In this document: positions 43,882-52,463 of the stretch, one piece after another
How positions within the stretch are numbered: the first letter of the stretch is position 1
How the letters are laid out: every line of letters begins with the position of its first letter
NCBI RefSeq assembly: GCF_003173775.1
Contig: NZ_CP029552.1
Span: 4,032,501-4,090,000, forward strand
Source of the DNA: Methylobacterium sp. 17Sr1-1
GTDB lineage: Bacteria > Pseudomonadota > Alphaproteobacteria > Rhizobiales > Beijerinckiaceae
Direction: 5' to 3'
Length of the DNA stretch: 57,500 nucleotides
Notes under the pieces: model-generated
The model's input: the letters and a program-made list of their open reading frames with translations, nothing else
Databases searched by the model: none
Told to the model about the DNA's origin: nothing
Translations under genes and position numbers: made by a program

Positions 43882-45255
43882 ATGACGGGCGTGGCGGAGC
43901 CGATGGCGGCGGAGGTGGCCGACGGCCTGCCGACCCGGGCGAGGCTGTGGGCGATGCTGGCGATCGGCATCGCCATGTCGATGGCGGTGCTCGACGGCGC
44001 CATCGTCAACGTCGCCCTGCCGGTGATGGCCCGGGATCTCCAGGTCAGCCCCGGCGCCGCGATCTTCGTCACCAACGGCTACCAGCTCGCCGTCACAGCG
44101 GCTCTGCTGCCGCTGGCCTCGCTGGGCGACATCCTCGGCTACAAGCGGGTCTACTGCACGGGGCTGGCGCTGTTCGCCGCCGCGTCGCTGGCCTGCGCGC
44201 TCGCCGGCTCGCTGCCGGTGCTGGTCGCGGCCCGCATCGTGCAGGGCCTCGGCGCGGCCGGGATCATGAGCGTCAACATCGCGCTCGTGCGCTTCGTCTA
44301 TCCCCACCGGATGATCGGGCGCGGCGTCGGCACCATGGCGCTCATCGTGGCGATCGCCTCGGCGGCGGGCCCGAGCGTCGCGGCCGCAATCCTGTCGGTG
44401 GCGAGCTGGCCGTGGCTGTTCCTCGTCAACGTCCCCCTCGGGATCGCCGCGCTGGTGCTCGCGACCCGGATGCTGCCGATGACGCCCCGCAGCGGCGCCC
44501 GGTTCGACGCCCTGAGCGCGCTCCTCAACGCGCTGTTCTTCTGCCTGCTGATCACCGGCGTCGACGGGCTCGGCGAGCCGGGCCGGAGCGGCACGGCGCT
44601 CGGCCTGCTCGCCGGGGCAGCGGTGATCGGCACCGCCTTCGTGTGGATGCAGGCCCGCCTGCCGGCCCCGCTCCTGCCGATCGACCTCCTGCGCATCCCG
44701 GTCTTCGCGCTGTCGATGGTGAGCTCGCTCTGCTCGTTCTCGGCCCAGATGATGGCCTACGTCGCCCTGCCGTTCTACTTCCAGGACGTGCTCCACCTCA
44801 CCAGCACCCAGACCGGGGTGCTGATGACGCCCTGGCCGATCGCCATCGCGGTGATCGCCCCCTTCGCCGGGCGCCTGGCCGACCGCTACCCGCCGGGGCT
44901 TCTCGGCGGCATCGGCCTCGTCGCCCTGTCGGCGGGCCTCGCCCTGATGGCGAGCGTGCCCCCGGACGCCTCGCCGCTCGCCATCGCCCTGCGGCTGACC
45001 CTGTGCGGCCTCGGCTTCGGGCTGTTCCAGTCGCCCAACAACAAGGTGATCATCACCAGCGCGCCGCGGGAGCGCAGCGGCGGGGCGAGCGGCATGCAAT
45101 CGACCGCGCGCCTCCTCGGCCAGTCCCTCGGCGCCGCCATGGTGGCGGTGATCTTCGGCTACCTCCACACCGGCGGCACCGTGACGGTCCTGTGGATCGC
45201 GAGCGCGCTGGCGCTGACCGGTGCCGTCGCGAGCGGGCTGCGGGTCAGGCGCTGA
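43882..45255 (+). CDS. MFS transporter, DHA2 (14-TMS, EmrB/QacA) type
   Basis: About 457 residues; an ATG at 43804 would add 26 residues, but MTGVAEPM at 43882 has GGAG-like sequence upstream and the first helix begins soon after. Motif A GDILGYKRVYCTGLALFA and the DHA2-type first helix SMAVLDGAIVNVALPVMARD are clear; motif C appears near ASAAGPSVAAAILS. About 14 membrane helices are predicted. Family members export drugs or toxic organics by proton antiport. With ArsR upstream it forms a regulator-exporter pair; the substrate is unknown. Confidence 0.88.
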   Translation: MTGVAEPMAAEVADGLPTRARLWAMLAIGIAMSMAVLDGAIVNVALPVMARDLQVSPGAAIFVTNGYQLAVTAALLPLASLGDILGYKRVYCTGLALFAAASLACALAGSLPVLVAARIVQGLGAAGIMSVNIALVRFVYPHRMIGRGVGTMALIVAIASAAGPSVAAAILSVASWPWLFLVNVPLGIAALVLATRMLPMTPRSGARFDALSALLNALFFCLLITGVDGLGEPGRSGTALGLLAGAAVIGTAFVWMQARLPAPLLPIDLLRIPVFALSMVSSLCSFSAQMMAYVALPFYFQDVLHLTSTQTGVLMTPWPIAIAVIAPFAGRLADRYPPGLLGGIGLVALSAGLALMASVPPDASPLAIALRLTLCGLGFGLFQSPNNKVIITSAPRERSGGASGMQSTARLLGQSLGAAMVAVIFGYLHTGGTVTVLWIASALALTGAVASGLRVRR

Positions 45256-45524
45256 CGGGCCGCGGCCATTCCCTGCGCGGCGTGCGGCGGAAGTACCGTC
45301 CTTCACATTCATGACGCGCACAGATCGGAATCTGCCGCGTCCGCGACTCCCACGGATCGAGCCGTCGTCCTCGAACGTGGCCCGCGAACCGGTCGGCGAG
45401 GACCGGATCCCGGAGCGGCGTCCGGTCGCGCTGCGATCGGGCCCTGCTCCAGACCATCGATTTTGCTGAATTTTCTTCGAAAAACCGGTCTCCGCTTTGC
45501 CGGACAATGCTCTGAAGGGCCACC

Positions 45525-47177
45525 ATGGACGCGCGCGTCGTCGACTCCTCCACCCGCGGGGCCTCCGCGCCCGGCGTCCTGGCCCGCGAGCGCATCGTGG
45601 CACGGGCCGGCTTCAACCGCTGGCTCGTCCCGCCGGCGGCGCTCGCCATCCACCTCTGCATCGGGATGTCCTACGGGCTGTCGGTGTTCTGGCTGCCGCT
45701 GTCGCGGGCGCTCAGCGCCGGCCGGCCGGCCCCGGCCGCGTGCCCCGACATGAGCCTCGCGACCGCCCTCGTCACCACGACCTGCGACTGGCGCGTCAGC
45801 GACCTCGTCCTGGTATTCTCGATCGGCATCGTCATGCTCGGCCTCTCCGCGGCCCTGTTCGGCGGCTGGCTCGAGCGGTCAGGACCCCGCAAGGCCGGCC
45901 TCGCGGCGGCCCTGGCCTGGGGCGGCGGGTTCCTGATCGGGGCGCTCGGGGTCTATCTCCACCAGCTCTGGCTGATCTGGCTCGGCATGGGGCTGATCGG
46001 CGGCGTGGGCCTCGGCCTCGGCTACATCTCGCCAGTCTCGACCCTGGTGAAGTGGTTTCCGGACCGGCGCGGCATGGCCACCGGCATGGCGATCATGGGC
46101 TTCGGCGGCGGCGCGATGATCGGCTCGCCGCTCGCCGACCTGCTCATCACCCACTTCAAGGGGCCGGATTCCCCCGGGGTCTGGCAGACCCTCGCGGCGA
46201 TGGGCGCCGGCTATCTCGTCGTCATGCTGTGCGGGGCCTTCGGCTACCGCGTGCCGCCGGACGGCTGGCAGCCCCCGGGCTGGAGCTCGCCGGCCGGCTG
46301 CGACCGGATGATCACCAGCGGCCACGTCCACCTCGCCGACGCGCACCGGACGCTCCAGTTCTGGCTGCTCTGGGCGATGCTGTGCCTCAACGTCTCGGCC
46401 GGGATCGGCGTGCTGGCGCTGGCCTCTCCGATGCTCCAGGAGATTTTCGGCGGCGCGCTGATCGGCCGGCCGGAGGTCGGGTTCGGCCAGCTCGATGCCG
46501 GGGGGAAGGCGCAGGTCGCGGCGATCGCCGCCGGCTTCGTCGGGTTGTTGTCGCTGTTCAACATCCTGGGCCGGTTCTTCTGGGCAACGCTCTCCGACCG
46601 CATCGGCCGGAAGGCCACCTACGCCACCTTCTTCGCCCTCGGCGGCGTGCTCTACGCCGCCGCACCCTGGGCCGCCGGCCTCGGTTCGCAGGCGTCGTTC
46701 GTGCTCATCCTCTGCGTGATCCTCTCGATGTATGGCGGCGGCTTCGCGACGATCCCCGCCTACCTCGCCGACCTGTTCGGCACCCGGTTCGTCGGCGCGA
46801 TCCACGGCCGCCTGCTCACCGCCTGGTCGACGGCGGGCGTCGTCGGCCCCCTCGTCGTGACCGCGATCCGGCAGGCGCAGGTCGATGCGGGCCTCCAGGG
46901 CGCGGCGCTCTACGGCCGCACGCTCCTGATCCTGGCTGGCTTCCTGGCCGCCGGGTTCGTGGCGAACCTGCTGGTGCGGCCGCTCGCGCGGCGCTGGTTC
47001 ATGGACGGGACCGAGGCCGCCTCCGGCGCGCTGGAGCCCGCGGGCCCGTCCGGCTCGTTCGGGATCGGCCGGGGCGGCCTGACGCCGGCGGCGGCGCTCG
47101 CCTGGGCCGCGGTCGGGCTGCCGATCCTGTGGGGCGTGTGGATCACGCTCGCCAAGGCGCTGATCCTGTTCCGGTAG
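45525..47177 (+). CDS. OFA-type MFS carrier (oxalate/formate antiporter family)
   Basis: This 550-residue protein has twelve helices and the OFA hallmarks: IHLCIGMSYGLSVFWLPLSR (helix 1), GYISPVSTLVKWFPDRRGMA between helices 4 and 5, and ILGRFFWATLSDRIGRKATY. A hydrophilic insert of about 35 residues with two Cys (ACPDMS and TTCDWR) separates helices 1 and 2, as in a larger subgroup. The founder OxlT swaps oxalate for formate, and oxalate use is common in Methylobacterium, but the substrate here is not proved. The 269-bp region upstream (45256-45524) shows no gene. It is convergent with the lactonase-like gene (6 bp apart). Confidence 0.88.
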   Translation: MDARVVDSSTRGASAPGVLARERIVARAGFNRWLVPPAALAIHLCIGMSYGLSVFWLPLSRALSAGRPAPAACPDMSLATALVTTTCDWRVSDLVLVFSIGIVMLGLSAALFGGWLERSGPRKAGLAAALAWGGGFLIGALGVYLHQLWLIWLGMGLIGGVGLGLGYISPVSTLVKWFPDRRGMATGMAIMGFGGGAMIGSPLADLLITHFKGPDSPGVWQTLAAMGAGYLVVMLCGAFGYRVPPDGWQPPGWSSPAGCDRMITSGHVHLADAHRTLQFWLLWAMLCLNVSAGIGVLALASPMLQEIFGGALIGRPEVGFGQLDAGGKAQVAAIAAGFVGLLSLFNILGRFFWATLSDRIGRKATYATFFALGGVLYAAAPWAAGLGSQASFVLILCVILSMYGGGFATIPAYLADLFGTRFVGAIHGRLLTAWSTAGVVGPLVVTAIRQAQVDAGLQGAALYGRTLLILAGFLAAGFVANLLVRPLARRWFMDGTEAASGALEPAGPSGSFGIGRGGLTPAAALAWAAVGLPILWGVWITLAKALILFR

Positions 47178-47183
47178 CGGGCG

Positions 47184-47996
47184 TCAGGCCATCGTCGTGG
47201 AGCGCGGCGGGAGATGGAGGAGCACCGCCTCGGTCTCCGCCGAGGGGTGGCGCGGATAGCGCTCCATCACCAGCGGGTCGTGGCCGGGCACGATCCGCTC
47301 CGGATCGCCGGCGAGCCGCGCGAGCGTCCGCCAGCTCTCCATCATCGCGGCGATGTCGACCACGATCGGAAACGGGTTCTGCTGGGCGAGGTTGGCGTAG
47401 AAATGGGCGGCGTCCGAGGCGAGGACGACGGGGCCGCGTGCCGTCTCGACCCGCACGCATTGCAGGCCCCGCGTGTGCCCCGGCACCGCGTGGACCGTGA
47501 CCCCGGCCGCGATCTCCCCCGTGCCGTCGACGAAGGCGACCCGCCCCTCGTAGACCCGCCGCACCATGGTGCAGACGTCCTCGACCGAGAAGGCGCCACG
47601 CAGCCGCGCGTGGCACATGCAGCGCCCCGTCGCGTAGGCCATCTCGGCGTCCTGGAGGTGGAAGGTCGCGTTCGGGAACGCCGACAGGTTGCCGGCGTGA
47701 TCGTAGTGGAGATGCGTGATGACCACGTCCCGCACCGTCGCGGGATCGACGCCGAGATCCCGCAAGCCGTCGAGCGGATGGCGCACCATCGTCCGGCCGT
47801 AGGCCGCGCAGGCCGGCCAGTCGAACCCGGTATCGACGACGATCACCCGCTCGTCGTTGCGGATCACCCAGACGAAGTAGTCGATGGGCATCGGCCCGTC
47901 ATGCGGATCTCCGTCGGGCGGCGGGTAGAGCAGGTTCAGCGACGCCGGGCGCTCGTGCGTCGCGTAGCGCAGCGCGAAGACCTCGTAGTCCGGCAC
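47184..47996 (-). CDS. Metallo-beta-lactamase-fold hydrolase, N-acyl-homoserine-lactonase-like
   Basis: This 270-residue enzyme has the dizinc site: THLHYDHAGN (H-x-H-x-D-H), the His of VPGHTRGLQC, the bridging Asp in VLASDAAHFYANL and the last His of IVPGHDPLV. Length and the N-terminal extension (RPASLNLLYPPP) resemble the AiiA/AttM (BlcC) lactonases that open acyl-homoserine lactone rings; a broader lactone hydrolase role is equally possible. The context, next to HIBADH- and CMD-type genes, favours hydrolysis of a lactone intermediate in catabolism. It is 21 bp downstream of the HIBADH-type gene and probably cotranscribed. Confidence 0.85.
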   Translation of the reverse strand: MPDYEVFALRYATHERPASLNLLYPPPDGDPHDGPMPIDYFVWVIRNDERVIVVDTGFDWPACAAYGRTMVRHPLDGLRDLGVDPATVRDVVITHLHYDHAGNLSAFPNATFHLQDAEMAYATGRCMCHARLRGAFSVEDVCTMVRRVYEGRVAFVDGTGEIAAGVTVHAVPGHTRGLQCVRVETARGPVVLASDAAHFYANLAQQNPFPIVVDIAAMMESWRTLARLAGDPERIVPGHDPLVMERYPRHPSAETEAVLLHLPPRSTTMA

Positions 47997-48017
47997 GCCG
48001 ACCTCCTGTGTGTTGTA

Positions 48018-48917
48018 CTAATCCTTCGCCGAGGCCGGCAGTGCCGCCAGGAACGCGTCGATCGCGGTGTGGTCGGCCTCCGCCCCGAGATCCGCCAGCG
48101 CGTCCTGCCAGAGTGCGGCGATCGTCCGCGACAGCGGCGCCGGCACACCCTCGTGGCGCGCGAGATCGTCCGCCGTGCGCAGGTCCTTGGCCATCAGCGC
48201 CATGGAGAACCCGGACGTGTAGGATTTCGGGATCACGTAGGGCTTCAGCTTGACGTCGGTGGAGTTGTTGCGGCCCGTCGAGACGTTGAGGATGTCGGTC
48301 ATCAGCGTAGGGTCGAGGCCGAAGCTCGCACCGATGCGCAGGGCTTCGCAGGCGGCGGTCAGGCCCGCGGCGGAGACGTAGTTGTTCAACGCCTTCATGG
48401 CGTGGCCGGAGCCGACCGGGCCGGTCTCGAACACGGAGGTGCCGAGGCTCCCCAGGAGCGGCCGCACCGCGTCGGCGTGATCCCCGCCGACCATGATGGC
48501 CAGCGTGCCGTCGACGGCGCGCTTCACACCGCCCGAGACGGGGGCGTCGACGAGGACGATACCCCGATCGGCCAGCTCTTTCGCGAGGTCGCGGGTGCCG
48601 ACCGGCGCCGAGGAGCTCATGTCGATCACGATCGCGCCCGGGGCGAGGTGTCCGGCGATCCCCTCCGGCCCGGCGAGGACGGCGCGCACCGTCTTGCCGT
48701 CCGGCAGCATCGTCACGACGGCGCCAGCTCCCTCCGCCGCCTCCCCGGCGGAGGACGCCGTCCGGCCCCCCGCCTGCGCGAAGGCCGCCGCGGCGGCCGG
48801 GGACGGGTCGAACCCGACCACGTTCCAGCCCGCCGCGACGAGGCGGCTCGCCATCGGCAGCCCCATCTTGCCGAGGCCCAGGAAGGCGATGCGGGCGGAG
48901 GACGGGTCGAGGCTCAT
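48018..48917 (-). CDS. 3-hydroxyisobutyrate dehydrogenase family NAD(P)-dependent enzyme
   Basis: This 299-residue beta-hydroxyacid dehydrogenase begins with the nucleotide-binding motif IAFLGLGKMGLPMASRLVAA. The substrate-binding motif DAPVSGGVKRAVDGTLAIMV follows near 120-140, and catalytic Lys is in GSGHAMKALNNYVSAA (about 172). It could act on 3-hydroxyisobutyrate, tartronate semialdehyde, L-threonate or a related acid; residues near the substrate site do not settle this. ATG 48917 (MSLDPSS). It starts 14 bp after the CMD-type gene and precedes the lactonase-like gene. Confidence 0.88.
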   Translation of the reverse strand: MSLDPSSARIAFLGLGKMGLPMASRLVAAGWNVVGFDPSPAAAAAFAQAGGRTASSAGEAAEGAGAVVTMLPDGKTVRAVLAGPEGIAGHLAPGAIVIDMSSSAPVGTRDLAKELADRGIVLVDAPVSGGVKRAVDGTLAIMVGGDHADAVRPLLGSLGTSVFETGPVGSGHAMKALNNYVSAAGLTAACEALRIGASFGLDPTLMTDILNVSTGRNNSTDVKLKPYVIPKSYTSGFSMALMAKDLRTADDLARHEGVPAPLSRTIAALWQDALADLGAEADHTAIDAFLAALPASAKD

Positions 48918-48931
48918 GATTGTCCCCACCG

Positions 48932-49327
48932 TCACGCCTTGTCGGAGAGGGCGCCCTCGGCCTTCAGGACCTCGTGCGCGGCCTTGAACGCCTCGAGGCC
49001 GGACGGGATGCCGCAATAGACGGTGGCGTGGAGCAGGATCTCCTTGATCTCCTCGACGCTGACGCCGTTGGCGAGCGCGCCCTTGACGTGCAGCTTGAGC
49101 TCCGCCGGCTTCGACAGGGCGGTCAGCATCGCGAGGTTGAGCATCGAGCGCGTCCTGCGGTCGAGCCCGTCGCGCGTCCAGGCGTAGCCCCAGCACCACT
49201 CGGTCGTGATGCGCTGGAACGCCATCATGAAGTCGTCGGCCTTGGCGAGGCTGCTATCGACGTAGTCCGCCCCGAGCACCTCCCGGCGGACCTCGAGCCC
49301 CTTCTCGAATTGCTCGCTCTCGGCCAT
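48932..49327 (-). CDS. Carboxymuconolactone decarboxylase-like protein
   Basis: This 131-residue helical protein has the CMD fold: REVLGADYVDSSLAKADDFM at the start, RTRSMLNLAMLTALSKPAEL, LHVKGALANGVSVEEIKEIL and LHATVYCGIPSGLEAFKAAH, matching the gamma-CMD family in length. The AhpD-type C-x-x-C pair is absent (only Y-C-G), so it is not a peroxiredoxin-like disulfide protein. CMD removes CO2 from gamma-carboxymuconolactone in protocatechuate breakdown, but no other pca genes are here. It leads a leftward set with the dehydrogenase and lactonase-like genes; divergent from LysR (190 bp). Confidence 0.85.
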   Translation of the reverse strand: MAESEQFEKGLEVRREVLGADYVDSSLAKADDFMMAFQRITTEWCWGYAWTRDGLDRRTRSMLNLAMLTALSKPAELKLHVKGALANGVSVEEIKEILLHATVYCGIPSGLEAFKAAHEVLKAEGALSDKA

Positions 49328-49517
49328 CGTGCCCTCCCCGGCGCGTCCGTTTCCCCGGACGGTAGCAGGCAACCGGACGGAGATCGACGGGGGCCGGCGG
49401 CGAAATCGGGCGCGCTCAACCGGGGATGGTGCCACCCGCGACGATGCGACAGAACGGTCTTGATCGTCCCCGGTGAACCGCCCCGCCCCGCGCCGGGACG
49501 CAACGAGATTCGAGATC

Positions 49518-50468
49518 ATGAACCCGCTCCGCCGCATGCTGCCCTCCAACCACGCCCTGTTCGTGTTCGAGGCGGTGGCGCGCAACACCAGCTTCACCCG
49601 GGCGGCGGCCGAGCTGAACGTGACCCAGCCCGCCGTCAGCAAGGCGATGGCGCAGCTCGAGCGCCATCTCGGCGTGCGCCTCATCGACCGCTCGGCCGAG
49701 GGCATCGCGCTGACCGAGGACGGGGCGATCCTCTACCGGCGGGTGGCGGACGGGTTCCGGGGCATCGAGGCGGCCCTGCGCGAGATCGACATCCGCCGCA
49801 CCGGCATCGACACGGTCACGCTCTCCCTCTCCTCGGCCTTCACCACCCACTGGTTGATGCCGCGCATCAACACCCTGCAGGAGGCGTTCCCGTCGGTCGA
49901 TTTCCGCTTCCAGCTCATCCCCGGCGCGCTCGCCGGCCCGGTCGACGACGTCGATCTCGGCATGCGCTTCGTCGAGGGGCCGGACCTCGACCACGAGGCG
50001 CTGTTCCTGATGAACGAGGTGATGCTGCCGGTCTGCAGCCCGGCCTACCGCGCCGGGCGGGAGGCGGACCCGGAGAGCCGCACCACCTTCGTCAACCTCA
50101 CCGCCACCTCGCCGATGTGGATCGGCGGGGTCGATCCCGGGCCGGACTGGAACGGCTCGCGGGCCTCCCTCAACTTCTCCGACTACGCCGTCGTGCTCCA
50201 GGCCGCGTTGCTCGGCCAGGGCGTCGCGCTGGGCTGGATGAGCGTCGTCTCGCACTGGCTCTCGACCGGCGACCTCGTGCCGGCCGCCGACCGCGTCACC
50301 CGAACGGCGCGGGTGTGCCAGCTCATCCATCTGCGCTCGCGGCCCCTGCGCCGCTCCGTCGTCGCCGTGCGCGATTGGCTCGTCGCCGAGATGCGGGCCG
50401 ACGTCGCGCGGGTCGACAAGATCTATCCGGAACTCGGGCTGATCCGGACCTGCTTCGAGGCCTCATAA
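49518..50468 (+). CDS. LysR family transcriptional regulator (GcvA-like)
   Basis: This 316-residue protein starts MNPLRRMLPSNHALFVFEAV with a GcvA-type winged helix (about 5-70; FTRAAAELNVTQPAVSKAMA) and an effector domain (about 95-300). It lies between two divergent gene sets, CMD-dehydrogenase-lactonase to the left and the polyamine-type ABC operon to the right, and probably controls one or both in response to the substrate. The promoter region (49328-49517) has no clear palindrome; LysR T-N11-A sites are too short to call. Confidence 0.9.
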   Translation: MNPLRRMLPSNHALFVFEAVARNTSFTRAAAELNVTQPAVSKAMAQLERHLGVRLIDRSAEGIALTEDGAILYRRVADGFRGIEAALREIDIRRTGIDTVTLSLSSAFTTHWLMPRINTLQEAFPSVDFRFQLIPGALAGPVDDVDLGMRFVEGPDLDHEALFLMNEVMLPVCSPAYRAGREADPESRTTFVNLTATSPMWIGGVDPGPDWNGSRASLNFSDYAVVLQAALLGQGVALGWMSVVSHWLSTGDLVPAADRVTRTARVCQLIHLRSRPLRRSVVAVRDWLVAEMRADVARVDKIYPELGLIRTCFEAS

Positions 50469-50569
50469 CCCCTGGTTATGCCCCTGCGGATTTTTTCGAC
50501 ATTGATCGAAGCCGCCGCTTTTGTGAGCTTTCCCCGGTCGGCGACACCGGACGCGAAGGCAGCGCCACG

Positions 50570-51691
50570 ATGGCAGCAGGATCGGACACGGGACGGACGC
50601 GCGATCCGCTCTCCGGCGGCAGCATCGGGGTGTCGATCCGCAACGCGACCCGGCGCTACGGCGCCTTCACCGCCCTCGACGACGTCTCCCTCGACGTGGC
50701 GCCGGGCGAGTTCCTCTCCCTGCTCGGCCCCTCCGGCTCAGGGAAAACCACCCTGCTCGGCATCCTCGGCGGCTTCACGGTGCCGTCCTCCGGCAGCGTG
50801 CATTTCGGCGAGACCGACGTCACCTTCGTGCCGCCGCACAAGCGCGGCATCGGGGTGGTGTTCCAGAACTACGCCCTGTTCCCCCATCTGAGCGTGGCCG
50901 AGAACATCGCCTTCCCGCTGCGGGCCCGGAGCGAGCCGAAAGCCACCTGGGGCCGGCGCGTCGCCGAGGCGCTCGCGATGGTGGAGCTCACCGGCTACGA
51001 GGATCGGGCGATCTCGCAGCTCTCCGGCGGCCAGCGCCAGCGCGTGGCGCTCGCCCGCGCCATCGTGTTCCGGCCGCGACTGATCCTGATGGACGAGCCG
51101 CTCTCGGCCCTGGACAAACAGCTGCGCGAGTCGATGCAGATCGAGCTGCGCCGCCTGCACCGGCAGCTCGAAGCCACCATCATCTACGTCACTCACGACC
51201 AGCGCGAGGCGCTGACGATGAGCGACCGCATCGCGATCCTGCGCGGCGGGCGCCTCGCCCAGGTCGACACGCCCGAGCGCCTGCACGACCGGCCGGCGAG
51301 CGCCTTCGTGGCGAGCTTCATCGGCGAATCGACCCTGGTGCCGGTGACCCGCTCGGGCCCGGACGGCGTCGTCCTCGGGACCGCGATCCTGCGCAGCGCC
51401 CGGCCGCTGCCGGAGGGGGCCGGGCTCCTCCTGGCGCTCCAGACCGAGAAGCTCCTCGTCGCCGGCGAGACCGTGCCCGACGGCTACAACCGCCTCACCG
51501 GCCGCGTCACCGACATCGTCTACCAGGGCGAGAGCCTGAAGGTCTTCCTCGCCCTCGACGGCGGGCCCGAGATCTCCCTGCGCCAGCCGGCCCACCATGC
51601 CGGGCGCAGCGCCGTCCCGCCCGTCGGTGCGCCCCTCACCGCCCTCATCCATCCGCAGGACACGATCATCGTGCCGGCGGAACCGGCGTGA
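50570..51691 (+). CDS. ABC transporter ATP-binding protein, polyamine (PotA) type
   Basis: This 373-residue subunit has Walker A GPSGSGKTTLLGIL (about residues 48-61), Q-loop FQNYALFPHLS, signature LSGGQRQRVALARAI, Walker B LILMDEPLSALD and switch His (VTHDQRE). After about 245, a C-terminal OB/TOBE domain (DGYNRLTGRVTDIVYQGESL) as in PotA/FbpC follows. It energises the permeases at 55104 and 55975. The upstream LysR gene is 101 bp away and the stop overlaps the next GTG region. Confidence 0.93.
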   Translation: MAAGSDTGRTRDPLSGGSIGVSIRNATRRYGAFTALDDVSLDVAPGEFLSLLGPSGSGKTTLLGILGGFTVPSSGSVHFGETDVTFVPPHKRGIGVVFQNYALFPHLSVAENIAFPLRARSEPKATWGRRVAEALAMVELTGYEDRAISQLSGGQRQRVALARAIVFRPRLILMDEPLSALDKQLRESMQIELRRLHRQLEATIIYVTHDQREALTMSDRIAILRGGRLAQVDTPERLHDRPASAFVASFIGESTLVPVTRSGPDGVVLGTAILRSARPLPEGAGLLLALQTEKLLVAGETVPDGYNRLTGRVTDIVYQGESLKVFLALDGGPEISLRQPAHHAGRSAVPPVGAPLTALIHPQDTIIVPAEPA

Positions 51692-51726
51692 GCCTTCCCC
51701 TCCTCGACCCTTCGGAGAGTCCCACG

Positions 51727-52461
51727 ATGACCGCCCCGTCTCTCGACCAGTTCAAGGTCCTCACCTTCGATGTCGTCGGCACCCTGATCGACTTCGAGAA
51801 AGGCATCCTCGACCAGATGCGCGCCGTCTCCGGCCGCAGCCACGAGGAATTGAGCGACGCCCGGATCTTCGCCTCCTACCTCAAGGGCCGGGAGCTGAAC
51901 TACGAGCGGTCGAGCGAGGTGTTCGCGGACGTCTACCGTCACGTGGCCAAAGAGTTCGGCTTTCCGAACTCGGATGCCGACGCCGATGCGTTCCAGCTCT
52001 CGGTCCTGCGCTGGCCCGCCTTCTCGGATTCGGTGGCGGCCCTGAAGCGCCTGCGCCGGCACTTCCGCCTCGTGGCGATGACCAACGCCGACCGCTCGGC
52101 CTTCTCGTTCTACTCACACACCCTCGGCAACCCGTTCCACGACAGCGTCACCTACGACGAGGCCGGCGTCGCCAAGCCCGATCCGCAATTCTTCGCCTTC
52201 AACCGCGGCCGCCAATCGGCCTTCGGCTACAAGCAGAGCGACATTCTCCACGTCGCCCAGAGCCAGTACCACGACATCGGCGTCGCCCGGGATCTCGGCT
52301 ACTCGGTGTGCTGGATCGAGCGCCGCCAGGGGCTCGCCGGCTTCGGCGGCACGCCCGAGCCGGCCCGCCTGACCACGCCGGACTACCATTTCCCGACGCT
52401 CGAAAAACTCGCCGACGCCGTCGACGCGGCCTTCGCCGCCGGCGCCCGGCAGGCAGCCTGA
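51727..52461 (+). CDS. Haloacid dehalogenase type II (HAD superfamily)
   Basis: This 244-residue enzyme has the HAD catalytic set: FDVVGTLID (nucleophile Asp), MTNADRSAFSFYSH (Ser/Thr-Asn), GVAKPDPQFFAF (Lys) and HVAQSQYHDIGVARDLGY with WIER, the pattern of L-2-haloacid dehalogenases, which hydrolyse L-2-haloacids to D-2-hydroxyacids. Type II enzymes accept several substrates and many homologues lack tested activity. The ATG at 51727 follows TTCGGAGAGTCC; an upstream GTG at 51688 would overlap the ABC gene stop. Embedded in the ABC operon between ATPase and flavin oxidase genes. Confidence 0.87.
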   Translation: MTAPSLDQFKVLTFDVVGTLIDFEKGILDQMRAVSGRSHEELSDARIFASYLKGRELNYERSSEVFADVYRHVAKEFGFPNSDADADAFQLSVLRWPAFSDSVAALKRLRRHFRLVAMTNADRSAFSFYSHTLGNPFHDSVTYDEAGVAKPDPQFFAFNRGRQSAFGYKQSDILHVAQSQYHDIGVARDLGYSVCWIERRQGLAGFGGTPEPARLTTPDYHFPTLEKLADAVDAAFAAGARQAA

Positions 52462-52463
52462 CC

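Noticed and set aside
45256..45524. Possible small gene between the MFS and OFA carrier genes
   Set aside because: Frames are short, Pro/Arg-rich and lack ribosome sites; likely promoter and leader of the OFA gene.
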